From Suttonella indologenes (GTDB lineage Bacteria; Pseudomonadota; Gammaproteobacteria; Cardiobacteriales; Cardiobacteriaceae), in NCBI RefSeq assembly GCF_900460215.1, contig NZ_UHIA01000004.1, positions 1,062,001 through 1,126,000 on the forward strand: 64,000 bases of DNA, given 5' to 3'. Made by a program: the position numbers and the translations under genes. This document shows positions 51,403-61,538 of this stretch, piece by piece. Below the pieces are notes generated by a model. It did no database searches, was not told the origin of the DNA, and saw only the letters and a list, made by a program, of their open reading frames with translations. Positions within the stretch are counted from its first letter, which is position 1. Every line of letters begins with the position of its first letter.

Positions 51403-52503
51403 ATGACAGACAAAACCAATCTGTTTGATTTGCCGCGTCCCGCGCTCGAAGCATGGTTTGCCGAGCGCGGCGAAAAACCTTTTCGTGCGCGGCAATTGAT
51501 GAAATGGCTGTATCATGAACGCGTCAGCGATTTTGACCTGATGACCGATATCAGCAAAACCCTGCGCGAACGCCTTAAACAAGAAGCGGAACTCGTATTC
51601 CCGCAAATCATTGTGGATAAAACCGCTTCCGACGGCACGCGCAAATGGGTCTTCCGCTATGCCTGCGGCAACAGCATCGAAAGCGTGTATATTCCGGAAG
51701 ACGACCGCGGCACTTTATGTATTTCATCACAGGCAGGTTGCGCTTTGGCTTGTCCTTTTTGTTCGACCGCCCATGCCGGCTTTAACCGCAATTTAACTAC
51801 CGGCGAAATTGTGGTGCAGGTCTGGATGGCAAAAGAATTATTAGGCTGCGAACGCAAGGGCAATCCGCGTTTAATCACCAATATCGTTTTGATGGGCATG
51901 GGAGAACCTTTGGTGAATTTCAACCAAGTCTTGCCCGCCACAGAAATTTTTATGGACGATTTCGGCTTCGGCTTATCCAAACGCCGCGTGACCTTGAGCA
52001 CTTCCGGCATCGTGCCGGCAATTCATAAATTGCGCGAGGTCACGGATTTGAGTTTGGCGGTGTCTTTGCATGCGCCCACAGACGAATTGCGCAATCAAAT
52101 CGTGCCGATTAACGAACGCTACGGCTTAGCCGCTCTATTGGAGGCCTGCAAAGCTTATGTAGAACACAACCGTCAGCACGGCGGCGTCACATGGGAATAT
52201 GTGATGCTGCGCGATGTCAATGACCAGCCGGAGCATGCCCGACAATTGGCGCATCTATTAAAAGACGTGCCGGGCAAAATCAATTTAATTCCCTTTAACC
52301 CTTTCCCGGGTAGCAAATTCGAATGTTCGTCACGCAATACCATGATGAAATTCCAACGCTATCTCAGCGAACAAGGTTTTGTAGTCACGATTCGCAAAAC
52401 CCGCGGAGAGGATATTGATGCCGCTTGCGGTCAGTTGGTCGGTCAAGTGAATGACCGCAGCAAGCGAGAGCGTAAATTACGACGAGTGGAGGAGAGCGTA
52501 TGA
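51403..52503 (+). CDS. rlmN: Dual-specificity RNA methyltransferase RlmN
   Basis: Radical-SAM enzyme methylating C2 of A2503 in 23S rRNA and A37 in some tRNAs. 366 residues: N-terminal helical domain, CALACPFCSTAHAGFNRNL with cluster cysteines 113, 117 and 120, VLMGMGEPLVNF, LSVSLHAP-like LAVSLHAPTDELR, and the catalytic Cys in IDAACGQL near the end. The stop overlaps pilW. Confidence 0.97.
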   Translation: MTDKTNLFDLPRPALEAWFAERGEKPFRARQLMKWLYHERVSDFDLMTDISKTLRERLKQEAELVFPQIIVDKTASDGTRKWVFRYACGNSIESVYIPEDDRGTLCISSQAGCALACPFCSTAHAGFNRNLTTGEIVVQVWMAKELLGCERKGNPRLITNIVLMGMGEPLVNFNQVLPATEIFMDDFGFGLSKRRVTLSTSGIVPAIHKLREVTDLSLAVSLHAPTDELRNQIVPINERYGLAALLEACKAYVEHNRQHGGVTWEYVMLRDVNDQPEHARQLAHLLKDVPGKINLIPFNPFPGSKFECSSRNTMMKFQRYLSEQGFVVTIRKTRGEDIDAACGQLVGQVNDRSKRERKLRRVEESV

Positions 52504-53267
52504 AATTTTTAAAATTATCGGCAATAATGGCTTTGTCTCTTGGGCTAAGCGCTTGTACATCAACCATGACGACGACCAAAACTGTGGGCGGTTCTAGCGG
52601 CACTCAAGCGGATTATGGTCAAGCCTATCAAGATTATCTGCAATTGGGCGCCGAATATGTGCGCCGCGGACGCTATGATTTAGCAGAACCTAAGCTCAAA
52701 CGCGCCATTGAAATTAATTCTCGTCCGCCCGAAGCATGGAACATTTTAGCGGTCTTATATGAAGAAAAACGCGATATTGCCGCCGGCGATCAAGTCTATC
52801 AAAAGCTTTTGGCCAGTCATCCGGACTATGCTCTAGGCTTTATGAATTACGCTACCTTTCTATGCAAATTTGACCGCAATCCGGAATTAGACAATTTATA
52901 TGCGCGTATGCGCGCCAAAGGCGCCTCATTCTCGGCCTTATCTTATATTGCCGAAGGCAATTGTCGTCAAAGCAAAAATAATCTGGCAGCGGCTTCAAGC
53001 GCCTACCGCCAAGCCCTGACCTTTGACAACCATGCCGCCGGCGCTTTATTGCCATTAGCGGATATCGAATTAAGCCAAGGCAACTACCAAGCGGCTGCCA
53101 ATTATGTCGAAGTCGTGCACACCTATATCGGCTATAGCGCCGAGAGCGTCCGCATCGGCATTTTAGCGGCACGCGGCTTGGGTAATGCGCAAAAAGAAAA
53201 TGATTTAATGCGCGTGATGCGCGGTAGTTATCAGGGTTCGGAACAAGCAAGAACCTTAGGAATTTAA
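52500..53267 (+). CDS. pilW: Type IV pilus biogenesis/stability lipoprotein PilW (PilF)
   Basis: Outer-membrane TPR lipoprotein acting as pilotin for PilQ secretin assembly. 255 residues: signal peptide with lipobox LSAC, Cys19 lipidated; about six TPRs from residue 42 (YLQLGAEYVRRGRYDLAEPKLKRAIEINSRPPEAWNILAVLY). It implies type IV pili and probably natural competence elsewhere in the genome. Between rlmN and rodZ as in many gammaproteobacteria. Confidence 0.93.
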   Translation: MKFLKLSAIMALSLGLSACTSTMTTTKTVGGSSGTQADYGQAYQDYLQLGAEYVRRGRYDLAEPKLKRAIEINSRPPEAWNILAVLYEEKRDIAAGDQVYQKLLASHPDYALGFMNYATFLCKFDRNPELDNLYARMRAKGASFSALSYIAEGNCRQSKNNLAAASSAYRQALTFDNHAAGALLPLADIELSQGNYQAAANYVEVVHTYIGYSAESVRIGILAARGLGNAQKENDLMRVMRGSYQGSEQARTLGI

Positions 53268-53269
53268 GC

Positions 53270-54265
53270 ATGATGGATGCGCAAGATATTGGCGCGATTT
53301 TACGCGCCGCCCGTGAAGCAAAAGGCATCAGTATTGCCAGTGCTGCAATGCAAACACGTTTAAGCATTGATATTCTAGAAAAATTAGAAGCTAATCGATT
53401 TTCGGAAATAGCCGCGCCGGTTTTTACGCGCGGTTATCTGATGCACTACAGTCGTTTTTTGGGGCTCGATGCGGATGTGATGGCAGCCGATTTCAACCGA
53501 TTGGGCTTTAAAGACAGTGAAATTCGTTTAAGCAGTGCCAATATTGCTAGCCAAAGTCATTCCTTCAAACGCTATCATTTCGGTACTTGGCTGAGTATTG
53601 TGCCGCTGATAGCTTTGGCAGGCGTGGTGTTAACCCAAGTATTTAATCCCAACTCTTGGCTAATCAGCCAATTTAAACAGGCTTTTGATAAAGAACGTGC
53701 GCCGCTTGTTGAAAATACGGGAAGCAGCGATACTCAAATCACCCTGCAAATCGCAGCAGATAACGGCGCAACAATCACCCAGCCGGTAGAAAATTCATTT
53801 GAAGAAATGCCCAGCTTAACATCATTGCCGGCACAAACTCTGCCCTCGTCATCGACATCGGAAACATTAAGCCTGAGCGCTATAGATAATAGCGGTGCTG
53901 AAGACATCGCAACATCGACAGTCTCTCCCGTACAGAGCAATGCTTCCGAAGATGCGCCGATAGCCGTATCAGAAGCAGAGAAAAATAGCCAAGACAATGT
54001 CCTTACTCAAGCAGCTCAGCCTTCCCTTCAATTACGCGTTAGTAGCGAGAATTGGGTAGAAGTGCGTGATAAAGAGCACCGTATTGTCGCCTCTAAAGTC
54101 TATCAGGCAGGCGATTCCATCGATATTCCCCTTGGCAACGGTCCTTATGAATTCAATATCGGCCGCCCGGATGCAGCAAGCTTGATAATCAATGGACAAG
54201 CTGCCGATTTAATGCAATATCGCGTAGGAAAATCCCGTCGTTTCAAGGTAACTATCAATGAGTGA
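53270..54265 (+). CDS. rodZ: RodZ-like cytoskeletal membrane protein
   Basis: Bitopic protein linking MreB to the elongation machinery. 331 residues: cytoplasmic Xre-type HTH at about 6-80 (LRAAREAKGISIASAAMQTRLSIDILEKLEANRF), one TM helix at 106-124, a Ser/Thr/Glu-rich periplasmic linker, and a C-terminal DUF4115 beta domain (LQLRVSSENWVEVRDKEHRIV.. NIGRPDAASLIINGQ). Directly followed by hisS with an 8-bp overlap, without ispG between. Confidence 0.88.
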   Translation: MMDAQDIGAILRAAREAKGISIASAAMQTRLSIDILEKLEANRFSEIAAPVFTRGYLMHYSRFLGLDADVMAADFNRLGFKDSEIRLSSANIASQSHSFKRYHFGTWLSIVPLIALAGVVLTQVFNPNSWLISQFKQAFDKERAPLVENTGSSDTQITLQIAADNGATITQPVENSFEEMPSLTSLPAQTLPSSSTSETLSLSAIDNSGAEDIATSTVSPVQSNASEDAPIAVSEAEKNSQDNVLTQAAQPSLQLRVSSENWVEVRDKEHRIVASKVYQAGDSIDIPLGNGPYEFNIGRPDAASLIINGQAADLMQYRVGKSRRFKVTINE

Positions 54266-55517
54266 AGCCATCCAATCCTTACGCGGCATGAATGATATTC
54301 TGCCGCCGCACAGCAGCAGACGCGCCCGATTATTGCAAATCATCCGCCAATTGCTGCAACAATTCGGCTATTTGCCGGCGGAATTGCCGCTTTTGGAAAA
54401 AACTCAATTATTCAAGCGCACCATCGGCGGAGAAACCGATATTGTGTCCAAGGAAATGTACAGCTTTGACGACCGCAATCAGGAAAGCATCACTCTGCGT
54501 CCCGAAGCTACTGCCGGCGCGGTGCGCGCCATGATTGAAAACGGGCGTTTGCAGCAAATCACGCGCTTATTCGTCGAAGGTCCGATGTTTCGCTATGAAA
54601 AACCGCAGGAAGGACGCAGCCGCCAATTCACGCAGGTAAGCGTGGAATGTTTCGGCTTGGCAAATCCCTCTCTCGATGCGGAATTAATTGCTATCGGGCA
54701 TGAATTATTCACGCAGTTGGATATCCGCGAAGTAGTGAGCTTGGAAATCAACAGTATCGGTCTTGCCGCGGAGCGCAAAGCCTATCAGGCAGCGCTGGTG
54801 CAATTTCTCAGCGCTCATATCGAGGATTTGGACGAAGACAGCAAACGCCGCTTACAGACCAATCCTCTGCGGATTTTGGACAGCAAAGACGCCAAAACCC
54901 AAGAAATATTAAATCAGGCGCCGCTGCTGCATGACTATTTAGGTGAGGAAAGCAAAGCGCATTTCGCCCAAGTCTGCGGCATTTTGGAAAAATTAGGCAT
55001 TGCTTATCACATCAATCCCCGCTTGGTGCGCGGATTGGATTATTACTGCCATACCGTTTTTGAATGGACAACCCGAGAGTTGGGCGCGCAAGGTACTATC
55101 TGTGCCGGCGGACGCTATGACGGTTTAGTTGAGCAATTAGGTGGCAAGGCGACACCGGCAGCCGGTTTTGCTTTCGGCATCGAGCGCATCTTCATGCTGT
55201 GGGAAAATATGCACCCGATTGATATGTCTTACCCCGATATCTATATTTTAGCCACAGGAATTGAAGAACAAGCCGAAGCGATGCGCTGGGCGATGGAAAT
55301 TCGCCGCGCACGTCCCGATTGGCAAATTATTGTCCATCATCAATTGCAAGCCCTGAAAAAACAATTTGCCAAGGCGGATGCGGCGCAGGCGCGCTTTGTC
55401 TTGGTATTTGGCAGCGAAGAAGTGCAGCAGGGCTTGGCGACGTTAAAAAATTTAGCGACAGGCGAGCAGCAGCAGCTGGATTTGGCTGCTGTGATTGCCA
55501 TGAATATTGAGGAATAA
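54258..55517 (+). CDS. hisS: Histidyl-tRNA synthetase
   Basis: Class II synthetase. 419 residues: QSLRGMNDILPPHSSRRA at the N-terminus, motif 2 GPMFRYEKPQEGRSRQFTQVSVECFG, the histidine A motif LVRGLDYYCHTVFE, CAGGRYDGLVEQLGG, motif 3 AAGFAFGIERIFML, and an anticodon-binding domain. All motifs intact. Starts inside rodZ. Confidence 0.97.
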   Translation: MSEAIQSLRGMNDILPPHSSRRARLLQIIRQLLQQFGYLPAELPLLEKTQLFKRTIGGETDIVSKEMYSFDDRNQESITLRPEATAGAVRAMIENGRLQQITRLFVEGPMFRYEKPQEGRSRQFTQVSVECFGLANPSLDAELIAIGHELFTQLDIREVVSLEINSIGLAAERKAYQAALVQFLSAHIEDLDEDSKRRLQTNPLRILDSKDAKTQEILNQAPLLHDYLGEESKAHFAQVCGILEKLGIAYHINPRLVRGLDYYCHTVFEWTTRELGAQGTICAGGRYDGLVEQLGGKATPAAGFAFGIERIFMLWENMHPIDMSYPDIYILATGIEEQAEAMRWAMEIRRARPDWQIIVHHQLQALKKQFAKADAAQARFVLVFGSEEVQQGLATLKNLATGEQQQLDLAAVIAMNIEE

Positions 55518-55519
55518 AC

Positions 55520-56164
55520 ATGTTTGATCATGATAGAAGCGATGCGGAAACCGCCGAATTAGTCAAAGAATGGCTGGCGCGCCATCTGCCCGTGATTTTT
55601 GCCGGCATTGCGATTGCCTTACTGATTATTTTCAGTATGAAATGGTGGGATAAACGGGCGCTGGAAGCCAATTACCGTTTGTCTTATCAAATCGACACCT
55701 TAGAAAAAGCGGTCGCCGCTAAAAACGATGCCGCCGTAAACGCCGCCTATACTGCGGATTTAAAAGCAGATAAAAGCAATTACGGCGCCCTTGCCGCCCT
55801 GCTTTTCGCCCAACATCAGCAACAGCAGGACAAAACGCAGGAAGCGATTGCCGCCTTGGAAAAAGCCGGTACGGCATCCGATACATTAATCGCCCAAACG
55901 GCACAATGGCAGTTGGCGCACGTGAAGATTGGCACCAAAGATTTCGACGGCGCCATGCAGGCTTTGAATTCATTGGAACATTCGGTTTACCAGTCGCAGC
56001 TGCCCTTATTGCGCGGCGATATCGACTATTTGCGCGGCAACAGCGAAGCGGCGCTCAAGCATTATCAGCAAAGCCAAGTGCAGCAAGCCTCGCCGCTGTT
56101 GGCAACGCGTATCCGCCAATTGGAAACCCAAATTGCCCTTCAATCTGCTCAGGAGACTCAATGA
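55520..56164 (+). CDS. yfgM: YfgM family SecYEG ancillary protein
   Basis: Inner-membrane protein that, in E. coli, links SecYEG with periplasmic chaperones such as PpiD. 214 residues: short cytoplasmic N-terminus (LVKEWLARHLPV), one TM (IFAGIAIALLIIFSMKWW), and a periplasmic TPR-like domain (YGALAALLFAQHQQQQDKTQEAIAALEKA). Sits between hisS and bamB as is usual; stop overlaps the bamB start. Confidence 0.92.
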   Translation: MFDHDRSDAETAELVKEWLARHLPVIFAGIAIALLIIFSMKWWDKRALEANYRLSYQIDTLEKAVAAKNDAAVNAAYTADLKADKSNYGALAALLFAQHQQQQDKTQEAIAALEKAGTASDTLIAQTAQWQLAHVKIGTKDFDGAMQALNSLEHSVYQSQLPLLRGDIDYLRGNSEAALKHYQQSQVQQASPLLATRIRQLETQIALQSAQETQ

Positions 56165-57312
56165 AATCCTCTCTTCTTGCGCTTACCATTGCCTCTCTTT
56201 CCCTAAGCGCCTGTTCAAGTTGGTTTTACGGCGAAAGTAACTATCCCGAACCCAATGAATTACGCGAAGTGCAATCGCAATTTAATACGCAAATTCTGTG
56301 GCAAAAAAACTTAGGCGACGAAAGCGGCGAGCGCGGTTTGCGCTTAAGCCCTGCCAGTGACGGGCAACACGTTTATGCCGTCAGTGCCGACGGATATTTC
56401 TACCGCTTTGACAAAGACAGCGGCAAAGAAATCTACCGCGTGGATTTAAGAAACGATATCAGTTCTGGGCTAACCGTTGCAGGCAATTTCGCTTTTCTCG
56501 GCACCAAAAACGGCGATGTGATGGCGATTCGCTTGGAAGACGGGCAAATCATGTGGCGCAGCCGTTTGAGCTCCGTCTTATTATCGCGTCCTGCCTTTGG
56601 AGACGGCTTATTGGCGGTTTATGCCTCCGACGGACAATTAAGCGTATTCAATCCGGCGGACGGCGCATTAATCTGGCGTCACCACAGTAAAGTGCCGATG
56701 CTGTCTATGCGCGGCAATGCCTCGCCGATTATCGGCGGTGGCGTCGTTATGCTGAGCGATGAAAACGGCGCATTGCAAGTCTTAGACGCGCGCACAGGCA
56801 TCAGCATTGCCAATGACAATCTCGTGCAGGCAGGAGCGGCGAGCACCGTGGCGGCGATTATCGACCAAGATGCCAGTCCTAAAATCAATAACAACCGCCT
56901 TTTTGCCAGTGCTTACGGCAAAGAAACCTATGCCGTTGACCTGCAAAGCGGCGCGCCGCTCTGGCGCAATGAAAGGGCGGCAAGCGGAGTGGATTTTGCC
57001 ATCAGTCCGACGGAGTTATATCTCAGCACCGCCGAAGATCACGTAGTCGCCCTCGATCAAGATACGGGCAATGAATTATGGCGGAACAGCGATTTAGTCG
57101 GCCGCCGTCTGTCGCCGCCATTAGCTATTCCCGGTCTTGTCGGCGTATTGGATTTCGAAGGTTATCTGACTTGGCTGGACAGCCGCAACGGCAATATGAT
57201 TGCGCGCAGCAAAATTGCCGCCAGCGGCAGCAAAAGCGAAGCGCTGATTCTGCCTGATGTGATTGTATGGCAATTAGATAACGGCGGCATTGTTGCGCTG
57301 CGGCCGCAATAA
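56161..57312 (+). CDS. bamB: Outer membrane assembly lipoprotein BamB
   Basis: Lipoprotein subunit of the BAM complex that folds outer-membrane barrels (and so matters for Slam). 383 residues: lipobox LSAC with Cys18, then an eight-bladed PQQ-like beta-propeller; repeats such as HVYAVSADGYFYRFDKDSGKEIYRVDL, GDVMAIRLEDGQIMWRSRL, and ALDQDTGNELWRNSDLVGRRLSPPLAI. The start inside yfgM's TGA gives the proper signal peptide. Confidence 0.96.
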   Translation: MKSSLLALTIASLSLSACSSWFYGESNYPEPNELREVQSQFNTQILWQKNLGDESGERGLRLSPASDGQHVYAVSADGYFYRFDKDSGKEIYRVDLRNDISSGLTVAGNFAFLGTKNGDVMAIRLEDGQIMWRSRLSSVLLSRPAFGDGLLAVYASDGQLSVFNPADGALIWRHHSKVPMLSMRGNASPIIGGGVVMLSDENGALQVLDARTGISIANDNLVQAGAASTVAAIIDQDASPKINNNRLFASAYGKETYAVDLQSGAPLWRNERAASGVDFAISPTELYLSTAEDHVVALDQDTGNELWRNSDLVGRRLSPPLAIPGLVGVLDFEGYLTWLDSRNGNMIARSKIAASGSKSEALILPDVIVWQLDNGGIVALRPQ

Positions 57313-57321
57313 GGAAATTTG

Positions 57322-58701
57322 ATGCAAAGAGCTTATCCACGCAAACCGATTATCGCCTTGGTTGGTCGCCCTAATGTGGGCAAATCGACCCTATTCAATA
57401 CCCTGAGCCGCAGCCGCCATTCTATCGTCAGCGATATGCCGGGATTGACCCGCGACCGCAATTACGGCGATGCCGATTTAGGCGGCATTGCCTGCCGCAT
57501 TATCGATACCGGCGGCATGCTGCGGGAAGAAGAAAGCGAAATCGATTTTCGCGTGGACAGCCAAGCGCGGCAGGCGGTTGAAGAAGCCGATATTGTGGTT
57601 TTTGTGGTTGACGGGCGCGAAGGTTTGACCGCAGTCGATGAAAAAATCGCCCATGAATTGCGCTGCACGCAAAAGCCTGTCTTATTGGCGGTCAATAAAG
57701 CCGATTTTGCCGATCCGGATATTATTTTGGCGGATTTCTATGTCCTAGGCATGGCGAATATACTTGCCATTGCTGCCGAACATCGCCGAAATATCAATAA
57801 ATTAGGCGATATGATTGCACAGATGCTCTCTGCTTTGCCTGAAGAGCAATTTATTAGCCAAAGCGACAGCGATGCGCAAAATATTAATGAAGGCATTCAA
57901 TTAGCCGTTTTAGGACGACCAAATGCCGGCAAATCCACCCTATTAAACCGTCTGCTCGGCGAAGACCGTCTGGTTGCCAGCCCTGTGGCAGGCACCACAC
58001 GCGATGCGGTTATGATTCCCTACGTCGATAATGAAGGCACGCCTTTTACCTTAATCGACACCGCCGGTATCCGCCGCAAGGCGCGCGTGCATGATAAAGT
58101 GGAAAAATTCTCGATTGTCAAAGCCTTGGAAGCTGTCGAGCGAGCGAATGTGGTGATTTTAATGCTGGACGCGCATGAAGGCGTTGCCGAGCAGGATGCC
58201 CATTTATTGGGCGAAATCACACGACGCGGACGCGGTCTTATCATCGCGGTAAACAAATGGGATCATTTAGACGAGGAAACGCGCGAAGCGGTCAAATTGC
58301 AATTTGAGCGCAAACTGCATTTTGTCGATTATGCCGAAGTCTTTTACATCTCCGCTTTGCACGGCAGCAATATCCGCAATCTTCTGCCGGCGGTCAAACG
58401 CGTCTATGAAAGCGCCTTGGCGGAAATTTCCACCAATAAATTGACTGAAGCCCTGCAATTGGCGTATCGTCGCCATCAGCCGCCTTTGGTCAACGGTCAT
58501 GCGATTAAATTGCAATACGCCCACCAAGGCGGACGCAATCCGCCGCATATCATCATCCACGGCTCGCGCACCACAAATGTGCCGGCTTCTTACACGCAGT
58601 ATTTAAGCAAATTCTTCCGTCGCCATTTTGATTTGCACGGCACGCCGATTCGCATTTCTTACCGCGACAAACACAATCCTTATGGCAATAAGGACAAATA
58701 A
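57322..58701 (+). CDS. der: Ribosome biogenesis GTPase Der (EngA)
   Basis: Double-G-domain GTPase for 50S maturation. 459 residues: first P-loop GRPNVGKS at 15-22, second GRPNAGKS at about 199-206, each with TRD and DTxG motifs (IDTGGM; IDTAGI) and NKAD/NKWD; C-terminal KH-like domain ending NKDK. ATG with AAGGA upstream. Last gene of the ndk-der cluster, followed by a terminator. Confidence 0.97.
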   Translation: MQRAYPRKPIIALVGRPNVGKSTLFNTLSRSRHSIVSDMPGLTRDRNYGDADLGGIACRIIDTGGMLREEESEIDFRVDSQARQAVEEADIVVFVVDGREGLTAVDEKIAHELRCTQKPVLLAVNKADFADPDIILADFYVLGMANILAIAAEHRRNINKLGDMIAQMLSALPEEQFISQSDSDAQNINEGIQLAVLGRPNAGKSTLLNRLLGEDRLVASPVAGTTRDAVMIPYVDNEGTPFTLIDTAGIRRKARVHDKVEKFSIVKALEAVERANVVILMLDAHEGVAEQDAHLLGEITRRGRGLIIAVNKWDHLDEETREAVKLQFERKLHFVDYAEVFYISALHGSNIRNLLPAVKRVYESALAEISTNKLTEALQLAYRRHQPPLVNGHAIKLQYAHQGGRNPPHIIIHGSRTTNVPASYTQYLSKFFRRHFDLHGTPIRISYRDKHNPYGNKDK

Positions 58702-58726
58702 TACCGCTTTCATCTCGAAGGCTATC

Positions 58727-58762
58727 ACGCTGTTTTCTCTTACATAGAAAACAGCGTTTTTT
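58727..58762. terminator. Terminator between convergent der and glnE
   Basis: Twelve-bp perfect stem (ACGCTGTTTTCT/AGAAAACAGCGT), 7-nt loop, and a T6 tail for the plus strand. The T tail overlaps the glnE stop region. Confidence 0.85.
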
Positions 58763-61538
58763 AATTAATTTCAAACACTTTTCGCCAAATACGGCAGACA
58801 TGGTTAATCGTGTTCTGCCATTCTAGGCTATCCGCCACATTGCTTTGCCGATTAAGTGCGCGGCGGTGTGCGGCTTGGCGCAGACGGCGGTAGGCATCGC
58901 GCAGGGTGTTGGCGTCAATCGAGGAAAGCAGCCCTGTGGCTTCCAGCGCGGCGAGTTGGCGGATATTGTCGCTCATGCGCAGCAGAATCGGTTCCTGATG
59001 TGCATGTTTTAACAGCAGATATTGCACAATAAATTCGATGTCTATCAGTCCGCCGACGGATTTTTTCAAATGAAAGCCTTCTTTAGCTAAATGTTCGTTA
59101 TTTTGCATTTTTTCCCGCATATCCAAGACTTGTCGGCGCAAATCGACAGGTGGGGCTTTTTGCAGCACCGTTTGCCGTAGGACGCTGAATTTCGCACATA
59201 AGCTCACGTCGCCGCCGATGGGGCGCGCGCGCGTGAGCGCTTGATGCTCCCATGTCCAGGCCTGTTTTTGCTGATAATCTGCAAAGGCTTCGATAGAGGC
59301 GATAAGCATGCCGCTGCGTCCGCCGGGGCGCAGGCGGGTGTCGATTTCATACAAAACGCCGCTGGTGGATGGCGCGGAGAGCAAATTATTGATGCGCTGC
59401 ACCAAACGGGTGAAAAAGACTTGATTGGCGATGCTTTTCTCGCCGTCGGTACTGCCTTGACTGCGTTTGTCGTCATAGAGATAGACAAGGTCGATATCGG
59501 AGGTGTAGCTCAATTCCAATCCGCCCAATTTGCCGTAGGCAATGATGGCGAAACGCGCCGCTTCGCCGTCGCTGCTACGCGGTATGCCGTGGCGTTGCCT
59601 GAGTTGCTGCCAGGCGCGCTGTAAGGCTTTGTCGATAATCAGTTCCGCCAGATGGCTGAGATGGTCACTGGCTGCCATTAGCGGCAGATTACCGTATAGT
59701 TCTGCCCAAGCGATTTTGAATAATTGCGCATGTTTGAAATCGCGAATGGCATGCAGCCAGTTTTCGTCATCGGTATTGGCAAGACGCGCGGATAAATCCC
59801 TGTCTAATTGCGTGGCATCTTGAATGAGGCTGCGCTCGCTTAAGATGTCGTCAATGACTAGCGGATGTTCGCGGATAAATTCCATCAAGCCGCGGCTGTC
59901 GCGTGCAATCGCCAGCAGATGGCGGATTAATTGCGGATTGCCCGACAGCATGTCGATATACACGCTGCGCGAGGCGACGGTTTCAATCAAGGCGAGGATT
60001 TCGCCGATGGCGGCGGCTTCGGCTTTTTCTTGTGCGGCGATGTGCAATAAAAGCGGCAATAAGGTTTCGATTCTTTTGCCGGCTTTTTCCGAAAGCCGCT
60101 GCCAAGGTAGGGCGGCGCTGAATTGCTGCAGGGTATGGCTGATGGCTGCGGCCTGCTCGGCAGAATAGTCTTGCGCGATTAAATCGACGCGCAATTGCTC
60201 GCCGTTAATCTGCTGCCAATTGGCACTGATGCTGTTTTCAGCGGCAGTGTCATTTTCCGTACTGGCGAAAATGCGGCGAAAGCGCTGGTCGACGGTTTCA
60301 CGCGCCTGATTCAGTGCCGCTTGCAGAGCTTCTACGCTGTCGAAGCGGCAGGCAAGGCTTAGACGCAGCCATGCGGCGCTGTCGTCAATCGGCGGCAGTT
60401 CATGCACTTGCTGTTCGTGGGCGAATTGCAGAGCATTTTCTACCGTGCGCAGCAGCAAATATGCTTCGCGCAGGGCTTGGCATTCCTGCGCCTGCCATAA
60501 ATTCAGACAGTGCAAATCCTCCAGTACGCTGAGAAAATGCGGCGATTGCAAGGTCGGATATTGACCGCCGTACACAAGCTGCATGGCTTGGACGGAAAAT
60601 TCCGCCTCACGAATGCCGCCGCGCCCGAGTTTGATGTGATTTTTCATGCCTTGGGCGCGAATCTGCTGATTGATGCTGTGCTTCATTTGGGCAATCGAAT
60701 CCAATGCGGCATAATCCAAATAGCGGCGGTACATAAACGGACGCAGCTGCCCGAGCAATGCCATGCCGCCCTCAATATCGCCTGCCACGGGACGGGCTTT
60801 CATCATCGCATAGCGCTCCCAATCGCGTCCATGGTTTTGGTAGTAGTTCTCCAATGCGGTATAGGACAATGCCAAAGGTCCGGTTTGCCCGAAAGGACGC
60901 AGGCGCATATCCACGCGATAAACAAAACCCTCCGCCGTCATTTGATCTAGACAGGCGATGAGTTTTTGCGCCAATTTGCGGAAAAAGACTTCATGTTCAA
61001 TGGATTTTTGTCCTGCCGCGGCTTGGGTTTCGCCCTGATTGCGGTAGGCGAAAATCAAATCGATATCGGAAGAAAAATTCAGCTCCGCACCGCCTAATTT
61101 GCCCATGCCGAGAATCGTCAGGCGCAAGGGTTTGCCGTTTTCATCCAGCGGCTGTCCGTAGCGCGTCTGCAATTGTCGCTCTTGCCACAGTAAAGCGGCT
61201 TCCACCAAGGCGCCGGCCAAGGCGGACAGATTACGCAGAAAAGCGCTTTGGCTGAGCCCTCGGCAGAGCAGGGCATAAATCAATGCACTTTGATAGCGGT
61301 GTTTGCAGCGGCGCAATTCGCACATCAATGTCGCTTCATCGCCGCAGTCTTGCCAAAAACTGCCGACGGTGCTGAAATCAAAATTCTGCCAATCGCAGTC
61401 GAATAAATCGAGTATTTCGGGCTGATTGAGCAATTGCTGCGCGGCATAAGGGCTGGCCTGAACCAGCAGAAGAATATCTTCTCGCTGCGCCCAAGAATAG
61501 GCGGCACTATCGCTTTGCCATTGTGAGAGCGAAAACAT
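58761..61538 (-). CDS. glnE: Bifunctional glutamine synthetase adenylyltransferase/deadenylase
   Basis: Regulates glutamine synthetase by adenylylation (C-terminal domain) and deadenylylation (N-terminal), under PII control. 925 residues: two nucleotidyltransferase domains, each with G-KLGG motifs: ILGMGKLGGAELNFSSDIDLIFAY in the first and IAYGKLGGLELSYTSDIDLVYLYD in the second, with metal-binding DxD. The ATG start is preferred over a TTG one codon earlier. Convergent with der. Confidence 0.96.
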   Translation of the reverse strand: MFSLSQWQSDSAAYSWAQREDILLLVQASPYAAQQLLNQPEILDLFDCDWQNFDFSTVGSFWQDCGDEATLMCELRRCKHRYQSALIYALLCRGLSQSAFLRNLSALAGALVEAALLWQERQLQTRYGQPLDENGKPLRLTILGMGKLGGAELNFSSDIDLIFAYRNQGETQAAAGQKSIEHEVFFRKLAQKLIACLDQMTAEGFVYRVDMRLRPFGQTGPLALSYTALENYYQNHGRDWERYAMMKARPVAGDIEGGMALLGQLRPFMYRRYLDYAALDSIAQMKHSINQQIRAQGMKNHIKLGRGGIREAEFSVQAMQLVYGGQYPTLQSPHFLSVLEDLHCLNLWQAQECQALREAYLLLRTVENALQFAHEQQVHELPPIDDSAAWLRLSLACRFDSVEALQAALNQARETVDQRFRRIFASTENDTAAENSISANWQQINGEQLRVDLIAQDYSAEQAAAISHTLQQFSAALPWQRLSEKAGKRIETLLPLLLHIAAQEKAEAAAIGEILALIETVASRSVYIDMLSGNPQLIRHLLAIARDSRGLMEFIREHPLVIDDILSERSLIQDATQLDRDLSARLANTDDENWLHAIRDFKHAQLFKIAWAELYGNLPLMAASDHLSHLAELIIDKALQRAWQQLRQRHGIPRSSDGEAARFAIIAYGKLGGLELSYTSDIDLVYLYDDKRSQGSTDGEKSIANQVFFTRLVQRINNLLSAPSTSGVLYEIDTRLRPGGRSGMLIASIEAFADYQQKQAWTWEHQALTRARPIGGDVSLCAKFSVLRQTVLQKAPPVDLRRQVLDMREKMQNNEHLAKEGFHLKKSVGGLIDIEFIVQYLLLKHAHQEPILLRMSDNIRQLAALEATGLLSSIDANTLRDAYRRLRQAAHRRALNRQSNVADSLEWQNTINHVCRIWRKVFEIN

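Noticed and set aside
58553..58801. 82-codon minus-strand ORF rich in CxxC pairs, looking like a zinc-ribbon protein
   Set aside because: It overlaps the conserved ends of both der and glnE and the terminator between them, has no good SD, and its cysteines arise from the antisense of der codons.
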